The notes under the pieces were generated by a model. It saw only the letters and a list, made by a program, of their open reading frames with translations, had not been told where the DNA came from and did not search any database. This document shows positions 53,358 through 64,000 of a stretch of 64,000 nucleotides of DNA, piece by piece; position 1 is the first letter of the stretch, and each line of letters opens with the position of its first letter. This DNA is from Aedes albopictus (lineage: Eukaryota; Arthropoda; Insecta; Diptera; Culicidae), in assembly GCF_035046485.1 (NCBI RefSeq), contig NC_085137.1, positions 38,546,566 through 38,610,565 of the forward strand, read 5' to 3'. Position numbers and translations under genes: made by a program.

Positions 53358-55639
53358 TTGGAGGTATCGTGTGGTAAGAACGAAGACTCTATTTCTTAGA
53401 AATAAGTCAAGGAACACAAGTGAACAGCTGAACAGCTGCATTTTGAGAATCATTGAAGTGTCCTTAGTCCTTAGCCCAAACTGTGATTGGCAAAACATAA
53501 ATCAGTCATAATTTAAGGCGGGTGAGTCCAATCAAAGTCTAAAAGAAGGTTGAGATCTTTATTGCAGCAAAAAAAAGGCTAACCCTAATATTGATCAATT
53601 GAAGTTGAAAATATATATTTCGATATAAACGAATGAAATTGCTTCTCTCGTTGATATACCTCCATTACGATGAGAGAAGCAATATAAGGCAGCTGAAAAA
53701 AATGATTAGAAGGGATCTTTACCGTTTCTTTTTCGTTTTTCTCTAGAAAGTAGAAATTTCAAAATTGTCAAGAACACTTTTTCCATTGAACCGAAAAAGA
53801 TGACTAATCCCATCGTTATTTATCGGTTTCGAAATCAAATAAAGATATCGCTTTTTGTAACCGCCATCCGATGGAAGTAGAATTACAGTGGGTACATTTT
53901 TTACGTTACAATGAGAAACGGAGTCATCTGCTCAAACCTTTCTTTATATGTTGCCATTATGTTACAGAAAAGCAAAGGATTCTCATCCCTTTTCGAACCA
54001 AGATTCGCAGCACAATGGCCCTCCCGAAAAAAGAAATCAATTAAACTGAAGAACAGCGGCACAGTGGAGAAACATGACAACGAACAATCAAAACTGACAA
54101 AACCACGTCCTTCCTTGTCTTCTTGGTCCAACGAAGACGTTCACCGCCAAATCCGTTCAAGGTTAACCAAAATATTTATTTCCGGTTTCGTTGCCAGGAC
54201 TCAAGTCCTAGCAGCAAGAAACCACATCAAGAACGAACATTCTTTGCTGGCACAGGAACTGGCAAGCAGCAAAACTGATGCATTTGTGCGGCGATCAGCA
54301 ACCTCACCACCAGCCAGCCAGCCAGGTGATGGATGGATGAATGGCAGGATTAATGAGAAAATCCTGCCAAATTAAATTCCCATTAGGGTACCCGGAAGCT
54401 ATCGGTGGTGGTGAAACTCGTTTTTTCACGGATCAAAACTGGATTTTTTGGCAATTTTGCCAGCTAAGTCTGCCACTTCCAGGTAATTTGAGATTTTAGT
54501 TAGGAAGGGCGAAAATTGGACACTCACTTCTTCGCTGGGTGACAATCAATTATCGACGGTATTGTTAATGTGTCGCGATTCAGATTTTTCGATTTCCTTG
54601 CGAAACAAAAAAAAAAAAAAATGAGACGTGGCGTGTTTGCTTCCCCACAGTCAGTATGTAGTGGTAAACGACCACCCCGAAATTGCGCCCAACAACCGGG
54701 CAATAAATAATATTAAGTGCTTTTTAATCGTACTTTAATTTCGTTTTTTTTTTGTTACTCTCGCTCTCCTTTTTTTATTACTACGGGATGGTCGTCATTT
54801 AACGAGCAGCTAGCTCTCCAGAGTAAAGAATAGTTCTTACACCTTTCGCGGCAGCGAAGCGCCTTGCCACGCTTATGCTGAGATGGTGCTCAAAGTCGTT
54901 ATTACATTGTCCTGCTGCGTCCTCGAGAGAGTGGTTTTGAGAAATGCATTTAAGGTGCCATAAATTACTGGAATAATGTGCATTACTATAGGGAACCGAA
55001 TGAAGAAATTTATGTTCTTGGCTGTGGTTTGGTGTCGAGAATTATCCCATCGGAATTCAATTATTATTTATGATGAGATAAACAGTTGTCGCTTATAGAT
55101 AATACCCTAAAACATTTACACAAAGTTTTGCTTAAATGATGAAAATAAAAAAAAGATAGGAAAACTTAAAAAATTAAAACTAGAAAGTAGAATCTATTTT
55201 TGAAAAATAAAAATTCGAAGAAAAATAGTTAGAAGCACTTAACAAGCCACTTGGCAAGCTTTGAGGCTGGAAATCACCTTTCTGCAGAAAAAAAATAATA
55301 AAAAAAGGAAGGATGAGGTTTTTGAAAAATTGAAACTATATGACATCTAACATAGATCTGCGATGAATATTACTCTCAGTGTAAAAAATGTATAAGTCCT
55401 TCAAATAACCTCAAACATCTTCGAAGACATCATTGCAATCCAACAAACCGTTCTCTAGTTAAATATATTTTAAGATATATTAAAATTCGATTTCTAACAA
55501 ACGCCCTTTTCAAAAGTTAGGAGAGGATCTCGCCAAGGGCGGTAGTCTCAGAGGGGCGCCAAAAAAGCCAAGGGCTAGAAGGAAACAGGATGATGTTTTT
55601 CTTTTATATGTATTAATGAGATATTTAGCCCTAGGCTAG
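53358..55639. other. Intergenic, no firm gene
   Basis: A 154-codon plus-strand frame (53,911-54,375) lies in moderately GC-rich DNA but has no recognised domain and a low-complexity tail. A short inverted repeat ATTGCTTCTCTCGT...GAGAGAAGCAAT occurs near 53,640-53,680. At 55,398-55,455 lies the inverse copy of the 1.4-kb dispersed block. Confidence 0.4.
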
Positions 55640-55786
55640 TTCATCTCGGGACCCACACTTTACTTCCCTTCCGAAAGAATAACTAACATTTTAGTGAGTT
55701 TGGCGGGAGTGGGATTCGATTCCCAGGTCCTCGGCGTGATAGTCAGGTGCTTTAACCATCATACCAGGTTCGCTACACAGGTTATG
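55640..55786 (-). mobile_element. tRNA-derived SINE fragment
   Basis: The minus strand reads GCGAACCTGGTATGATGGTT (box A like) and GGGAATCGAATCCCACTCCC (box B like), followed by CCCGCCAAACTCACTAAAAT and GAAGTAAAGTGTGGGTCCCG. This is a degenerate tRNA-like head with a body that I recall as a frequent mosquito repeat. Boundaries are uncertain. Confidence 0.6.
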
Positions 55787-56102
55787 TTATTGGTCTCTTG
55801 AATGTTATCAAGATTTCACTATTTATAGTACCGTAAAACGGGGTATCTTTGATAATGCGGGTAACTTTGATAGTACGACAGGCATTGTATAGTTTATCTT
55901 ATGACTATTATTCCTTCAATTAGTTAAGAAAAAGGCAAACGTAGATAAATACTATACATATGAAAGTTCATCTATTACGTCAATACGTCTATTTTCATTA
56001 AAACCTAGTTTATATACAACTTTTTGGACAAAAATTAAAAATTGTTGATATTTTTGTCATTTGTCAACCTCTTCAAACAATCTGCTATACGACTCAGTTT
56101 CC

Positions 56103-56333
56103 TTAAGGTTGAAGGATTCGTCATTGAAATAATTGTCATCATTGAAAATTCGAAAGCAGTTTTCTTGTACAAAGCTGAAATTTCCGCAGTGAAAATGTAT
56201 TCACTGTATTGTGGCTGAAGATTGGAGTACAGTGAACTTATTTTCACTGCAGAAATTTTAGTTTAGAATGAGAAAACTGCTTTCGAACTTTCAATGATGA
56301 CGATTATGTCAATGACGAATCCTTCAACCTTAA
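56103..56333. mobile_element. 231-bp foldback element
   Basis: TTAAGGTTGAAGGATTCGTC at the left pairs with GACGAATCCTTCAACCTTAA at the right. The arms continue through TGTCATCATTGAAA, CGAAAGCAGTTTTCT and TTTCYGCAGTGAAAAT to a short centre. Confidence 0.8.
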
Positions 56334-56339
56334 TAAATT

Positions 56340-57205
56340 TCACCAGCTATGTCTTCGGAATTTCTGGCAGGGGTTCTTCCACCAAATCTTTAAAATTCTT
56401 TCTCCAGAAATTCTCACAGAAACTCCTTCAGGAATTCTTGAAAAAACAATACAAATTAAATATTCTTCTGGAGATTCCTTTTGAAATTTTTCGAAGGACT
56501 GGTTTAGAAATTCCTCCAAGGAGGCTTTCAGGAAGTTGTCTAGGAATTGATTAAAAAAATAGTCAAAGGATTCCTCCGGATACTTCTCGAAGAATTTTAT
56601 TAGATATATTTCCATAGATTCCTTAAGAAATTTCAGCAAATAATATTTCAATTATTTTATCATATTTTTATTTATGTGTATTTCAAATTTATCCCCAAAA
56701 GATTGTTTGAAATTAAGTGTAGAGTTAGCTTACTACACTAAATTTCAAACAATCTTTTGGGGATAAATTTGGATTCTTTTAGTGGTTGCTACTTATACAT
56801 CTCAATACTTCATCATATATCTCAATATTTTTCTCTTATATTTCACAAAATTTTCACAGTTTTCTTCAGATTTTTTTTTTGCAAAAATAAATAAACTCTT
56901 AAAAATTCTGAGAAAATTCGGCAGAGATTCTTTCGGAAATCCTTTCTGGGATTCTTTCATAAATACCTATGAGAATACCACCAGGAAATCTTCTGGCGAC
57001 TTTTTTTGAAACTCTCTTATAGATTATTTTAGAAATACGACCAAAGTTTTCATCAGAAAGTCTTCTAGAGTTTTTTTTTGGAAAGAAGAAATCTCTCTCA
57101 TCGCCCAGAAAATCTTCCATTTATTCCTTTAGAAATTGTTCCAGTTTTCTAGAGATTGCTCCATAAATTTCTGCTGGATTTCCCGTAGATAATCTTTCAT
57201 GATTT
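56340..57205. repeat. Degenerate TTCC/GGAA tract
   Basis: Diverged AGAAATTCTCACAGAAACTC-style blocks lead into the satellite that starts at about 57,210. The 38-bp hairpin at 56.7 kb lies inside it. Confidence 0.5.
56685..56770. repeat. 38-bp near-perfect hairpin
   Basis: Stem 56,685-56,722 pairs with 56,733-56,770 at 37 of 38 positions (one A/T mismatch), around a 10-base loop AGTTAGCTTA. The stem begins AAATTTATCCCCAAAAGATT. It is pre-miRNA sized, but a MITE core is equally possible. Confidence 0.75.
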
Positions 57206-57209
57206 TTTC

Positions 57210-60200
57210 TAGGGATTCTTCCAGAACTTTGTGAGGGATTCTTCCAGAAACCTCTCAGGGATTCTCCCAGAATCCTGAGAGGAATTCTCCCAGAATCCTG
57301 ACAGGGATTCTCCCAGAACCTTGAGAGGGATTCTTCCATAATCCTGAGAGAGATTCTTCCAAAATCATGAGAGGGATTCTTCCAGAATTCTGAGAGAGAT
57401 TCTTCAAGAATCCTGACAGGGATTCTTCAAGAATCCTGACAGGGATTCTTCAAGAATCCTGACAGGGATTCTTTAAGAATCCTGACAGGGATTCTTTAAG
57501 AATCCTGACAGGGATTCTTCAAGAATCCTGACCGGGATTCTTCAAGAATCCTGACAGGGATTCTTCAAGAATCCTGACAGGGATTCTTCAAGAATCCTGA
57601 CAGGGATTCTTCAAGAATCCTGACAGGGATTCTTCAAGAATCCTGACAGGGATTCTTCAAGAATCCTGACAGGGATTTTTCAAGAATCCTGACAGGGATT
57701 CTTCAAGAATCCTGACAGGGATTCTTCAAGAATCCTGACAGGGATTCTTCAAGAATCCTGACAGGGATTCTTCAAGAATCCTGACAGGGATTCTTCAAGA
57801 ATCCTGACAGGGATTCTTCCAGAATCCTGAGAGGGATTCTTCCAGAATCCTGAGAGGGATTCTTCCAGAATCCTGAGAGGGATTCTTCCAGAATCCTGAG
57901 AGGGATTCTTCCAGAATCCTGAGAGGGATTCTTCCAGAATCCTGAGAGGGATTCTTCCAGAATCCTGAGAGGGATTCTTCCAGAATCCTGAGAGGGATTC
58001 TTCCAGAATCCTGAGAGGGATTCTTCCAGAATCCTGAGAGGGATTCTTCCAGAATCCTGAGAGGGATTCCTCCCAGAATCCTGAGAGGGATTTCTCCCAG
58101 AATCCTGAGAGGGATTCTTCCCAGAATCCTGAGAGGGGTTCTTCCCAGAATCCTGAGAGGGATTCTTCCCAGAATCCTGAGAGGGATGCTTCCCAGAATC
58201 CTGAGAGGGATTCTTCCCAGAAACCTGATAGGGATTCTCCCAGAATCTTGAGAGAGATTTTCCAGAATCCTGAGAGGGATTCTCCCAGAATCCTGATAGG
58301 GACTCTCTCAGAATCCTGAGGATGATTCTTTCAGAATCCTAAGAGGGATTCTTTCAGAATCCTAAGAGGGATTCTTTCAGAATCCTGATAGGGATTCTTC
58401 CAGAATCCTGAGAGGGATTCTTCCAGAATCTTGAGAGGGATTCTTCCAGAATCTTGAGAGGGATTCTTCCAGAATCCTGAGAGGGATTCTTCCAGAATCC
58501 TGAGAGGGATTCTTCCAGAATCCTGAGAGGGATTCTTCCAGAATCCTGAGAGGGATTCTTCCAGAATCCTGAGAGGGATTCTTCCAGAATCCTGAGAGGG
58601 ATTCTTCCAGAATCCTGAGAGGGATTCTTCCAGAATCCTGAGAGGGATTCTTCCAGAATCCTGAGAGGGATTCTTCCAGAATCCTGAGAGGGATTCTTCC
58701 AGAATCCTGAGAGGGATTCTTCCAGAATCCTGAGAGGGATTCTTCCAGAATCCTGAGAGGGATTCTTCCAGAATCCTGAGAGGGATTCTTCTAGAATCCT
58801 GAGACAAATTCTTCCAGAATCCTGAGAGGGATTCTTCCAGAATGCTGACAGGGATTCTTCCAGAATCCTGAGAGGGATTCTTCCAGAATCCTGAGAGGGA
58901 TACTTCCAGAATCCTGAGAGGGATTCTTCCAGAATCCTGAGAGGGATTCTTCCAGAATCCTGAGAGGGATTCTTCCAGAATCCTGAGAGGGATTCTTCCA
59001 GAATCCTGAGAGGGATTCTTCCAGAATCCTGAGAGGGATTCTTCCAGAATCCTGAGATGGATTCTTCCAGAATCCTGAGAGGGTTTCTTCCAGAATCCTG
59101 AGAGGGATTCTTCCAGAATCCTGAGAGGGATTCTTCCAGAATCCTGAGAGGGATTCTTCCAGAATCCTGAGAGGGATTCTTCCAGAATCCTGAGAGGGAT
59201 TCTTCCAGAATCCTGAGAGGGATTCTTCCAGAATCCTGAGAGGGATTCTTCTAGAATCCTGAGACAAATTCTTCCAGAATCCTGAGAGGGATTCTCTCAG
59301 AATCCTGAGAGGGATTCTCTCAGAATCCTGAGAGGGATTCTCTCCGAATCCTGAGAGGGATTCTCTCCGAATCCTGAGAGGGATTCTCTCCGAATCCTGA
59401 GAGGGATTCTCTCCGAATCCTGAGAGGGATTCTCTCCGAATCCTGAGAGGGATTCTCTCCGAATCCTGAGAGGGATTCTCTCCGAATCCTGAGAGGGATT
59501 CTCTCCGAATCCTGAGAGGGATTCTCTCCGAATCCTGAGAGGGATTCTCTCCGAATCCTGAGAGGGATTCTCTCCGAATCCTGAGAGGGATTCTCTCAGA
59601 ATCCTGAGAGAGATTCTCTCAGAATCCTGATAGGGATTCTCTCAGAATCCTGATAGGGATTCTCTCAGAATCCTGATAGGGATTCTCTCAGAATCCTGAT
59701 AGGGATTCTCTCAGAATCCTGATAGGGATTCTCTCAGAATCCTGATAGGGATTCTCTCAGAATCCTGATAGGGATTCTCTCAGAATCCTGATAGGGATTC
59801 TCTCAGAATCCTGATAGGGATTCTCTCAGAATCCTGATAGGGATTCTCTCAGAATCCTGATAGGGATTCTCTCAGAATCCTGATAGGGATTCTCTCAGAA
59901 TCCTGATAGGGATTCTCTCAGAATCCTGATAGGGATTCTCTCAGAATCCTGATAGGGATTCTCTCAGAATCCTGATAGGGATTCTCTCAGAATCCTGATA
60001 GGGATTCTCTCAGAATCCTGAGAGGGATTCTTTCAGAATCCTGAGAGGGATTCTTCCAGAATCCTAAGAGGGATTCTTCCAGAATCCTGAGAGGGATTCT
60101 TACAGAATCCTGAGAGGGATTCTTCCAGAATCCTGAGAGGGATTCTCTCAGAATCCTGAGAGGGATTCTCTCAGAATCCTGAGAGGGATTCTCTCAGAAT

Positions 60201-60345
60201 CCTGAGAAGGATTCTCTCAGAATCCTGAGAAGGATTCTCTCAGAATCCTGAGAAGGATTCTCTCAGAATCCTGAGAAGGATTCTCTCAGAATCCTGAGAA
60301 GGATTCTCTCAGAATCCTGAGAAGGATTCTCTCAGAATCTTGAGA
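57210..60345. repeat. 23-bp satellite array 2 (AGAATCCTGAGAGGGATTCT type)
   Basis: About 135 units in uniform blocks: TTCAAGAATCCTGACAGG (57,400-57,810); TTCCAGAATCCTGAGAGG (57,830-58,060); a 24-bp TTCCCAGAATCC variant (58,065-58,220); TTCCAGAATCCTGAGAGG again (58,400-59,285) with a 460-bp higher-order duplication; CTCTCCGAATCC (59,340-59,590); CTCTCAGAATCCTGATAGG (59,620-60,010); CTCTCAGAATCCTGAGAAGG (60,200-60,335). GAATC and GATTC stay fixed in nearly all units. The two 158-codon minus-strand frames are repeat artefacts. Confidence 0.97.
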
Positions 60346-62590
60346 ACTCTCACATCGCTTAGAAAATATCATACTTTTCGAAATTGTCTCACGTGCACTA
60401 AAGATTACTCCATAAATTTCAGCTGGAATTTCTGTAGAGAGCCTTCCATGAACTTTCTGAAAAATTTCTCAAGAAAATCACAAATTTGAAAATTCTTCAA
60501 AAATTTCCCCAGATATTCCGTTAGAAAATCTGCCATTGATTTCATCCACAATTTTTCCAAAGGTTTCTTATGAAAGCATTCCGTGAATTTCTTCAGAAAT
60601 TGCTACAGCTATTTGTTCATAAAACATTCAAGGAATTTTGTTTCAGAAAATCCTTCAGAGATTCATTAGAAAACATGTCCAGGGATTCCTTCTCTCGCCC
60701 TGGAGTATTTTCAGAATATCTGTTCAGAATTGTTAGACCTTGCTGAATTATACAAATCGTGATGACAGATTCTTGCATAATTTTATTCTTTTTGTAATCC
60801 TCCATGACAATGATTACCGATTTTTTTACAGATCTTCTGGGATTTATTTTGAATGTTTTGAAAATTAAACTTCAGGAGGAACCTTTGGTAAGTTATTGGA
60901 AAAATCAGATAAAACAAATTGAAATAATCATCGAAAATTGGTAAAACAGATCGTTTGAGGATTCCTGAAAACCCCTGGCACTCAATTAAGTGTTTTTTGA
61001 AAATAAAATTCAGTTGAACAAAAAATTTAGAAAAAAATACTGTGAGACTTCTTGAAGAAACTATGCATCATTTACGTTACGAATCTGAAATGTAATTTAT
61101 AATAATTGTGCTGCTCTTGATTATATTTTCGAAATTCAAAATGCGTCGTAATTATACTCGTATAAGAGAAATAAAAGCTGGGAATTTCTGAGCTACTTCA
61201 TTGAAATTCCTAAAGAAATACACGAAAAAATCTTCAAGAAAATAATAAATAACGGGGAAACTTTTTTTTTTTTTTGCTGGTGATGATACGGCTAAGACCA
61301 GGGTTGGTCCATCTCGCCATCGGGGAAACTTTTGCAAATTGACGGAGAAACCCCAACAGAATCTTTGTAAGAACACCAGGTGTAATTCAGGAGAAATTAC
61401 AAAACGATATCTTCACAGAACTTTAAAAAAATCTGGAATAGCTCTAAACGAATCTTTGGATGAACTCCAGGTGGATAATTTCTGGAGTTCCTGATTCCCA
61501 GCAGGATAACCTATGGAGTTTCCTTGAGATCTCCAGCAGGAATCGCAGGACGCACTCCGGTTGGAATCTTGGCTAGAGACATTTTTGGTTGAATTCCTGA
61601 AAATACTGCAGGAAAAATCGCTGAATACATTTCAGGAGAAACATTCAAAGGGGGCTCAAATGGATTTTCTGGAGAAATTCCAGAAGGAATACCTGGAACA
61701 ATCCCAAAAAGTATGTTTGGAGGCATATCTGTCTCTGGAAGAATTCCAAAAGGGATTCTTCCAGAGAAGAAGAACTCTAACTGAAATCTACGTTCAAAAT
61801 CCAGTGACAATCCCCAAAGGAACTCTAAGAGAAGAAACTATTGAAAGTATTCGTGAAAGAACCCTGAATTCACTGGAAGAACTCCAGGAAAAATGTCCGC
61901 TGAAATTCCTGAACAAATTTTATAGTTACTCCCTGAAGAAGCTTCTTTTTAGAGACTCATCGAGGTTGCTGGAAGAGGCTCCGATGAAACGCTAGAAGGA
62001 AATACTGCACAAATTCTAGGAGAACTCTGTAGAAGCTCCAGGTGAAATTTTTGGAGAAACTCCAGTAGAAATATCTGTAGGAACTTGAATCTAGAGAAGA
62101 AACCATTGTAACATCTTAACAATTTTGTTATGTAATAAATGGACAGACCCATACCAGGATCGAACAACTTCGGAATAATTTTACTGATAAGTTTAATACA
62201 AATTTCATCAAATTTGAAGCAGCAATGGTATCAAACGTATGGTATGCGTGCTTTTCAATAACCAGTATGTAGGTCATAAAACGAATATGATGAGTGCATC
62301 CATTCAATCTTCACAATACCCGCCGCAGTTTGCGGTTAAAAGTACAGCGTTCTGTTACTGATATCCCCCAACACATGTAGCAGTCCAGAACTAGGACTAG
62401 ATAGTCAGCCGACTGAAATAGATAGCTTCAGTCCGAGCTTCTGCGGCAGGATATCGATTTCCCCGGTCGGAACTGGGTTACGCCCGGCTAGTGACCTCTC
62501 GCACCGAATGAGCGGCGAATGAGCTGCTGTCTGTTGATGAACAACCCACCACCACCACTCGACCAGACTCATCCAATATTAATGTTGCAG
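60346..62590. repeat. Degenerate repeat tract with AT-rich interval
   Basis: 60,380-60,720 and 61,380-62,090 are diverged GAAATTTCT/GGAATTCCTG tracts; the 144- and 99-codon frames near 61.5-62.0 kb are E/F-rich artefacts. 60,780-61,370 is AT-rich with nothing recognised. 62,280-62,580 is GC-richer unique DNA. Confidence 0.5.
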
Positions 62591-62603
62591 AAGCACCATA
62601 CCT

Positions 62604-62855
62604 GGGTCTCCAGTTAGCCTAGTGGTTAAGGCTTTGGATCGCCAATCCGGAAAGGGCGGGTTCGATTCCCGAAATTTTCTCGACTCCCTGGGCATAGTGT
62701 ACATTGTACTTGCCTCACAATATACAAATTCATACAATGGCAGGCAAAGAAAGCCCTTCAATTAATAACTGTGGAAGTGCTCAAAAGAACACTAAATTTG
62801 AAGCAAGGCAGGCCAAGTCCCAGTGGGGACGTAGAGCCATAAAAAGAAGAAGAAG
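62604..62855 (+). mobile_element. Feilai SINE, full-length
   Basis: The tRNA-like head has box A (TTAGCCTAGTGG) and box B (GGTTCGATTCC). The body contains ATAACTGTGGAAGTGCTCAA and CAAGTCCCAGTGGGGACGTA, and the tail is (GAA)n. The element is flanked by an exact direct repeat of at least 13 bp, AAGCACCATACCT (62,591-62,603 and 62,856-62,868), as made by LINE-driven insertion. The combination identifies the Aedes Feilai family from my knowledge of it, and it is the best species marker in the window. A complete head, body and tail suggest a fairly young insertion. Confidence 0.9.
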
Positions 62856-62868
62856 AAGCACCATACCT

Positions 62869-64000
62869 CTCGTAAACGTTTGTTTGGTCGACGCATTTCG
62901 GTCGGCGCTTCTACATGCACCGAATCACGAATGCAACTCGGAAATGTGTCAATTTCTGGCTGTTGATTGCACTACTACCATCTAGCAGTGTCCAGATGAC
63001 GACGATGCCCAGACACCCACTGATGGACGTCGCGCGGAATGCGCAAATTCTGAATTATCGTGAGACGACCCGAGAATAACGGACGGATGAACAACACAGA
63101 ATGCAATTACTCATATGCAGTTTGCACTCGTTAATGGCGCCCTAGCTGGTACCAATAGCCGTCCAGTGCATTCAGTGATGCGTGATTGATGAAAGTATCG
63201 TCCAACGGCACGAACTGGGTCGGCCTCTTTCACAACTCATCCCTACGGTGCGGGGGAAATGCTCTATACATAATTGAATTCGGAAGTAATTTTCAACTGA
63301 AATACGTTCGATTTGTTTGTAAATATTTGATTGGAACAGGGTGGATGCCTGTCCGGAGCGGGATACGTGCCGTACTGTGCCTATGTTCGATGGAGTGCGG
63401 AGTCGTTAGCTATTCAAGGGGGAATGTGTGTCGCCGTATGTGGATTTCAGGTATTCTACTAGAAACAAATCAACCGTAAACATAAAATCCCTTCTGCAGA
63501 CAGGGTAATCCGACGGTAATGATGTCAAAATTAACATAATAACGCGTAAAGTGTTCATAACCGCCAAAGATCGTCGCATAAAACGAAAGAAAGAAGTCTT
63601 CCGCAACGAAAAATAAACAGCTTTGCGAAAGAATGAACCTAGGGTAGATGTGCCAGATTTCGCCATTGGGTTCGAAAAAAAAAACATCTCCCAATTATCG
63701 AAGTAGGGATCCGTATTGATACTACTGCTCTTTGCAGCTGCAAGTAGAGAAAGTAACAAGTTACTTACTAACAACAAACGAAGCGTCCTGAACTAACCAT
63801 TTAACCCAGCGTAGGTACTATGCTTTGTGACCCCCTGGTGGGTCACCGGGTGATTTTCGGTGGTTGGAAAACTTTAGCCTGCTTGTAGTCTAAAGCTATT
63901 GCATACGCCGATCTCGAATTTTCTTTTGATATCATAAAGCTGTTTTTGTAAATTACTTTAAAAATGGTTTTAAATCTCACATAATTTGGACATCTCTTAC
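62869..64000. other. Unique-looking DNA to the window end, no firm gene
   Basis: Moderate GC, no repeat recognised. Open frames of 93-123 residues on both strands overlap one another and show no domain. The last 200 bases are ordinary AT-rich sequence. Confidence 0.4.

Noticed and set aside
53911..54375. 154-codon plus-strand frame
   Set aside because: No domain, irregular composition, low-complexity end; length is within chance for this GC content.
58331..59267. Two identical-length 158-codon minus-strand frames
   Set aside because: Satellite artefacts offset by 460 bp; useful only as evidence of the higher-order repeat.
57210..60345. CRISPR-like array
   Set aside because: Units are directly contiguous with no unique spacers, no cas genes, and the DNA is eukaryotic.
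61561..61995. 144-codon E/F-rich frame
   Set aside because: Generated by the degenerate GGAATTCC tract; similar artefacts occur in all such tracts on both strands.

Overview
This is eukaryotic DNA, almost certainly from a culicine mosquito and most likely Aedes. The clearest marker is the SINE at 62,604-62,855. It has a tRNA-like head, a body ending in an 'AACTGTGGAAGTGCTC'-type block and a (GAA)n tail, which matches the Aedes Feilai family as I know it. A second Feilai fragment lies inside a satellite near 52 kb. Short introns, an AT-rich background, a BEL/Pao LTR retrotransposon, many MITE-like foldback elements and scattered tRNA genes fit the same picture. No bacterial-type operon, CRISPR array or phage is present.

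Layout. 1-0.5 kb: a 23-bp minisatellite. 0.6-12.8 kb: AT-rich intergenic DNA with two identical tRNA-Ser(AGA) genes in opposite orientation, several MITEs and dispersed repeats. 12.8-14.6 kb: the only complete protein-coding host gene I can support, a three-exon minus-strand TPR gene (551 aa) resembling ODAD4/TTC25, with a foldback element just upstream of its start. 16.8 kb: an orphan signal-peptide exon (candidate), next to a decayed LINE reverse-transcriptase fragment. 17.5-28.7 kb: a degenerate GGAATTCC-rich repeat tract interrupted by an older terminal-inverted-repeat element, itself interrupted by a young 7.47-kb BEL/Pao element (20,183-27,649). That element has 615-bp LTRs that look identical and a TTAGG target-site duplication. 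28.7-30.7 kb: unique-looking DNA with no firm gene. 30.7-39.4 kb: nested DNA transposons and MITEs. 39.5-50.2 kb: a tRNA-Lys with one extra base, a tRNA-Asn and a tRNA-Asp with a broken acceptor stem, three of the five being next to copies of one short dispersed repeat. 50.3-53.4 and 57.2-60.3 kb: large arrays of a 23-bp satellite. 60.3-64 kb: degenerate repeats, Feilai and unique DNA.

How the parts relate. The host-gene content is low: one TPR gene, a few tRNAs and three candidate exons. Most of the window is a layered record of transposition and tandem amplification, with insertion order readable in several places: BEL inside an older TIR element inside a degenerate tract; hAT inside a Tc1-like element; a TTAA-target MITE with its empty-site paralogue 3.5 kb away; Feilai inside the satellite. 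I did not find a convincing new biochemical system. The best leads are the N-terminal PHD finger in the BEL Gag protein, the block structure of the 23-bp satellites, the tRNA-associated repeat, and a 38-bp near-perfect hairpin at 56.7 kb.
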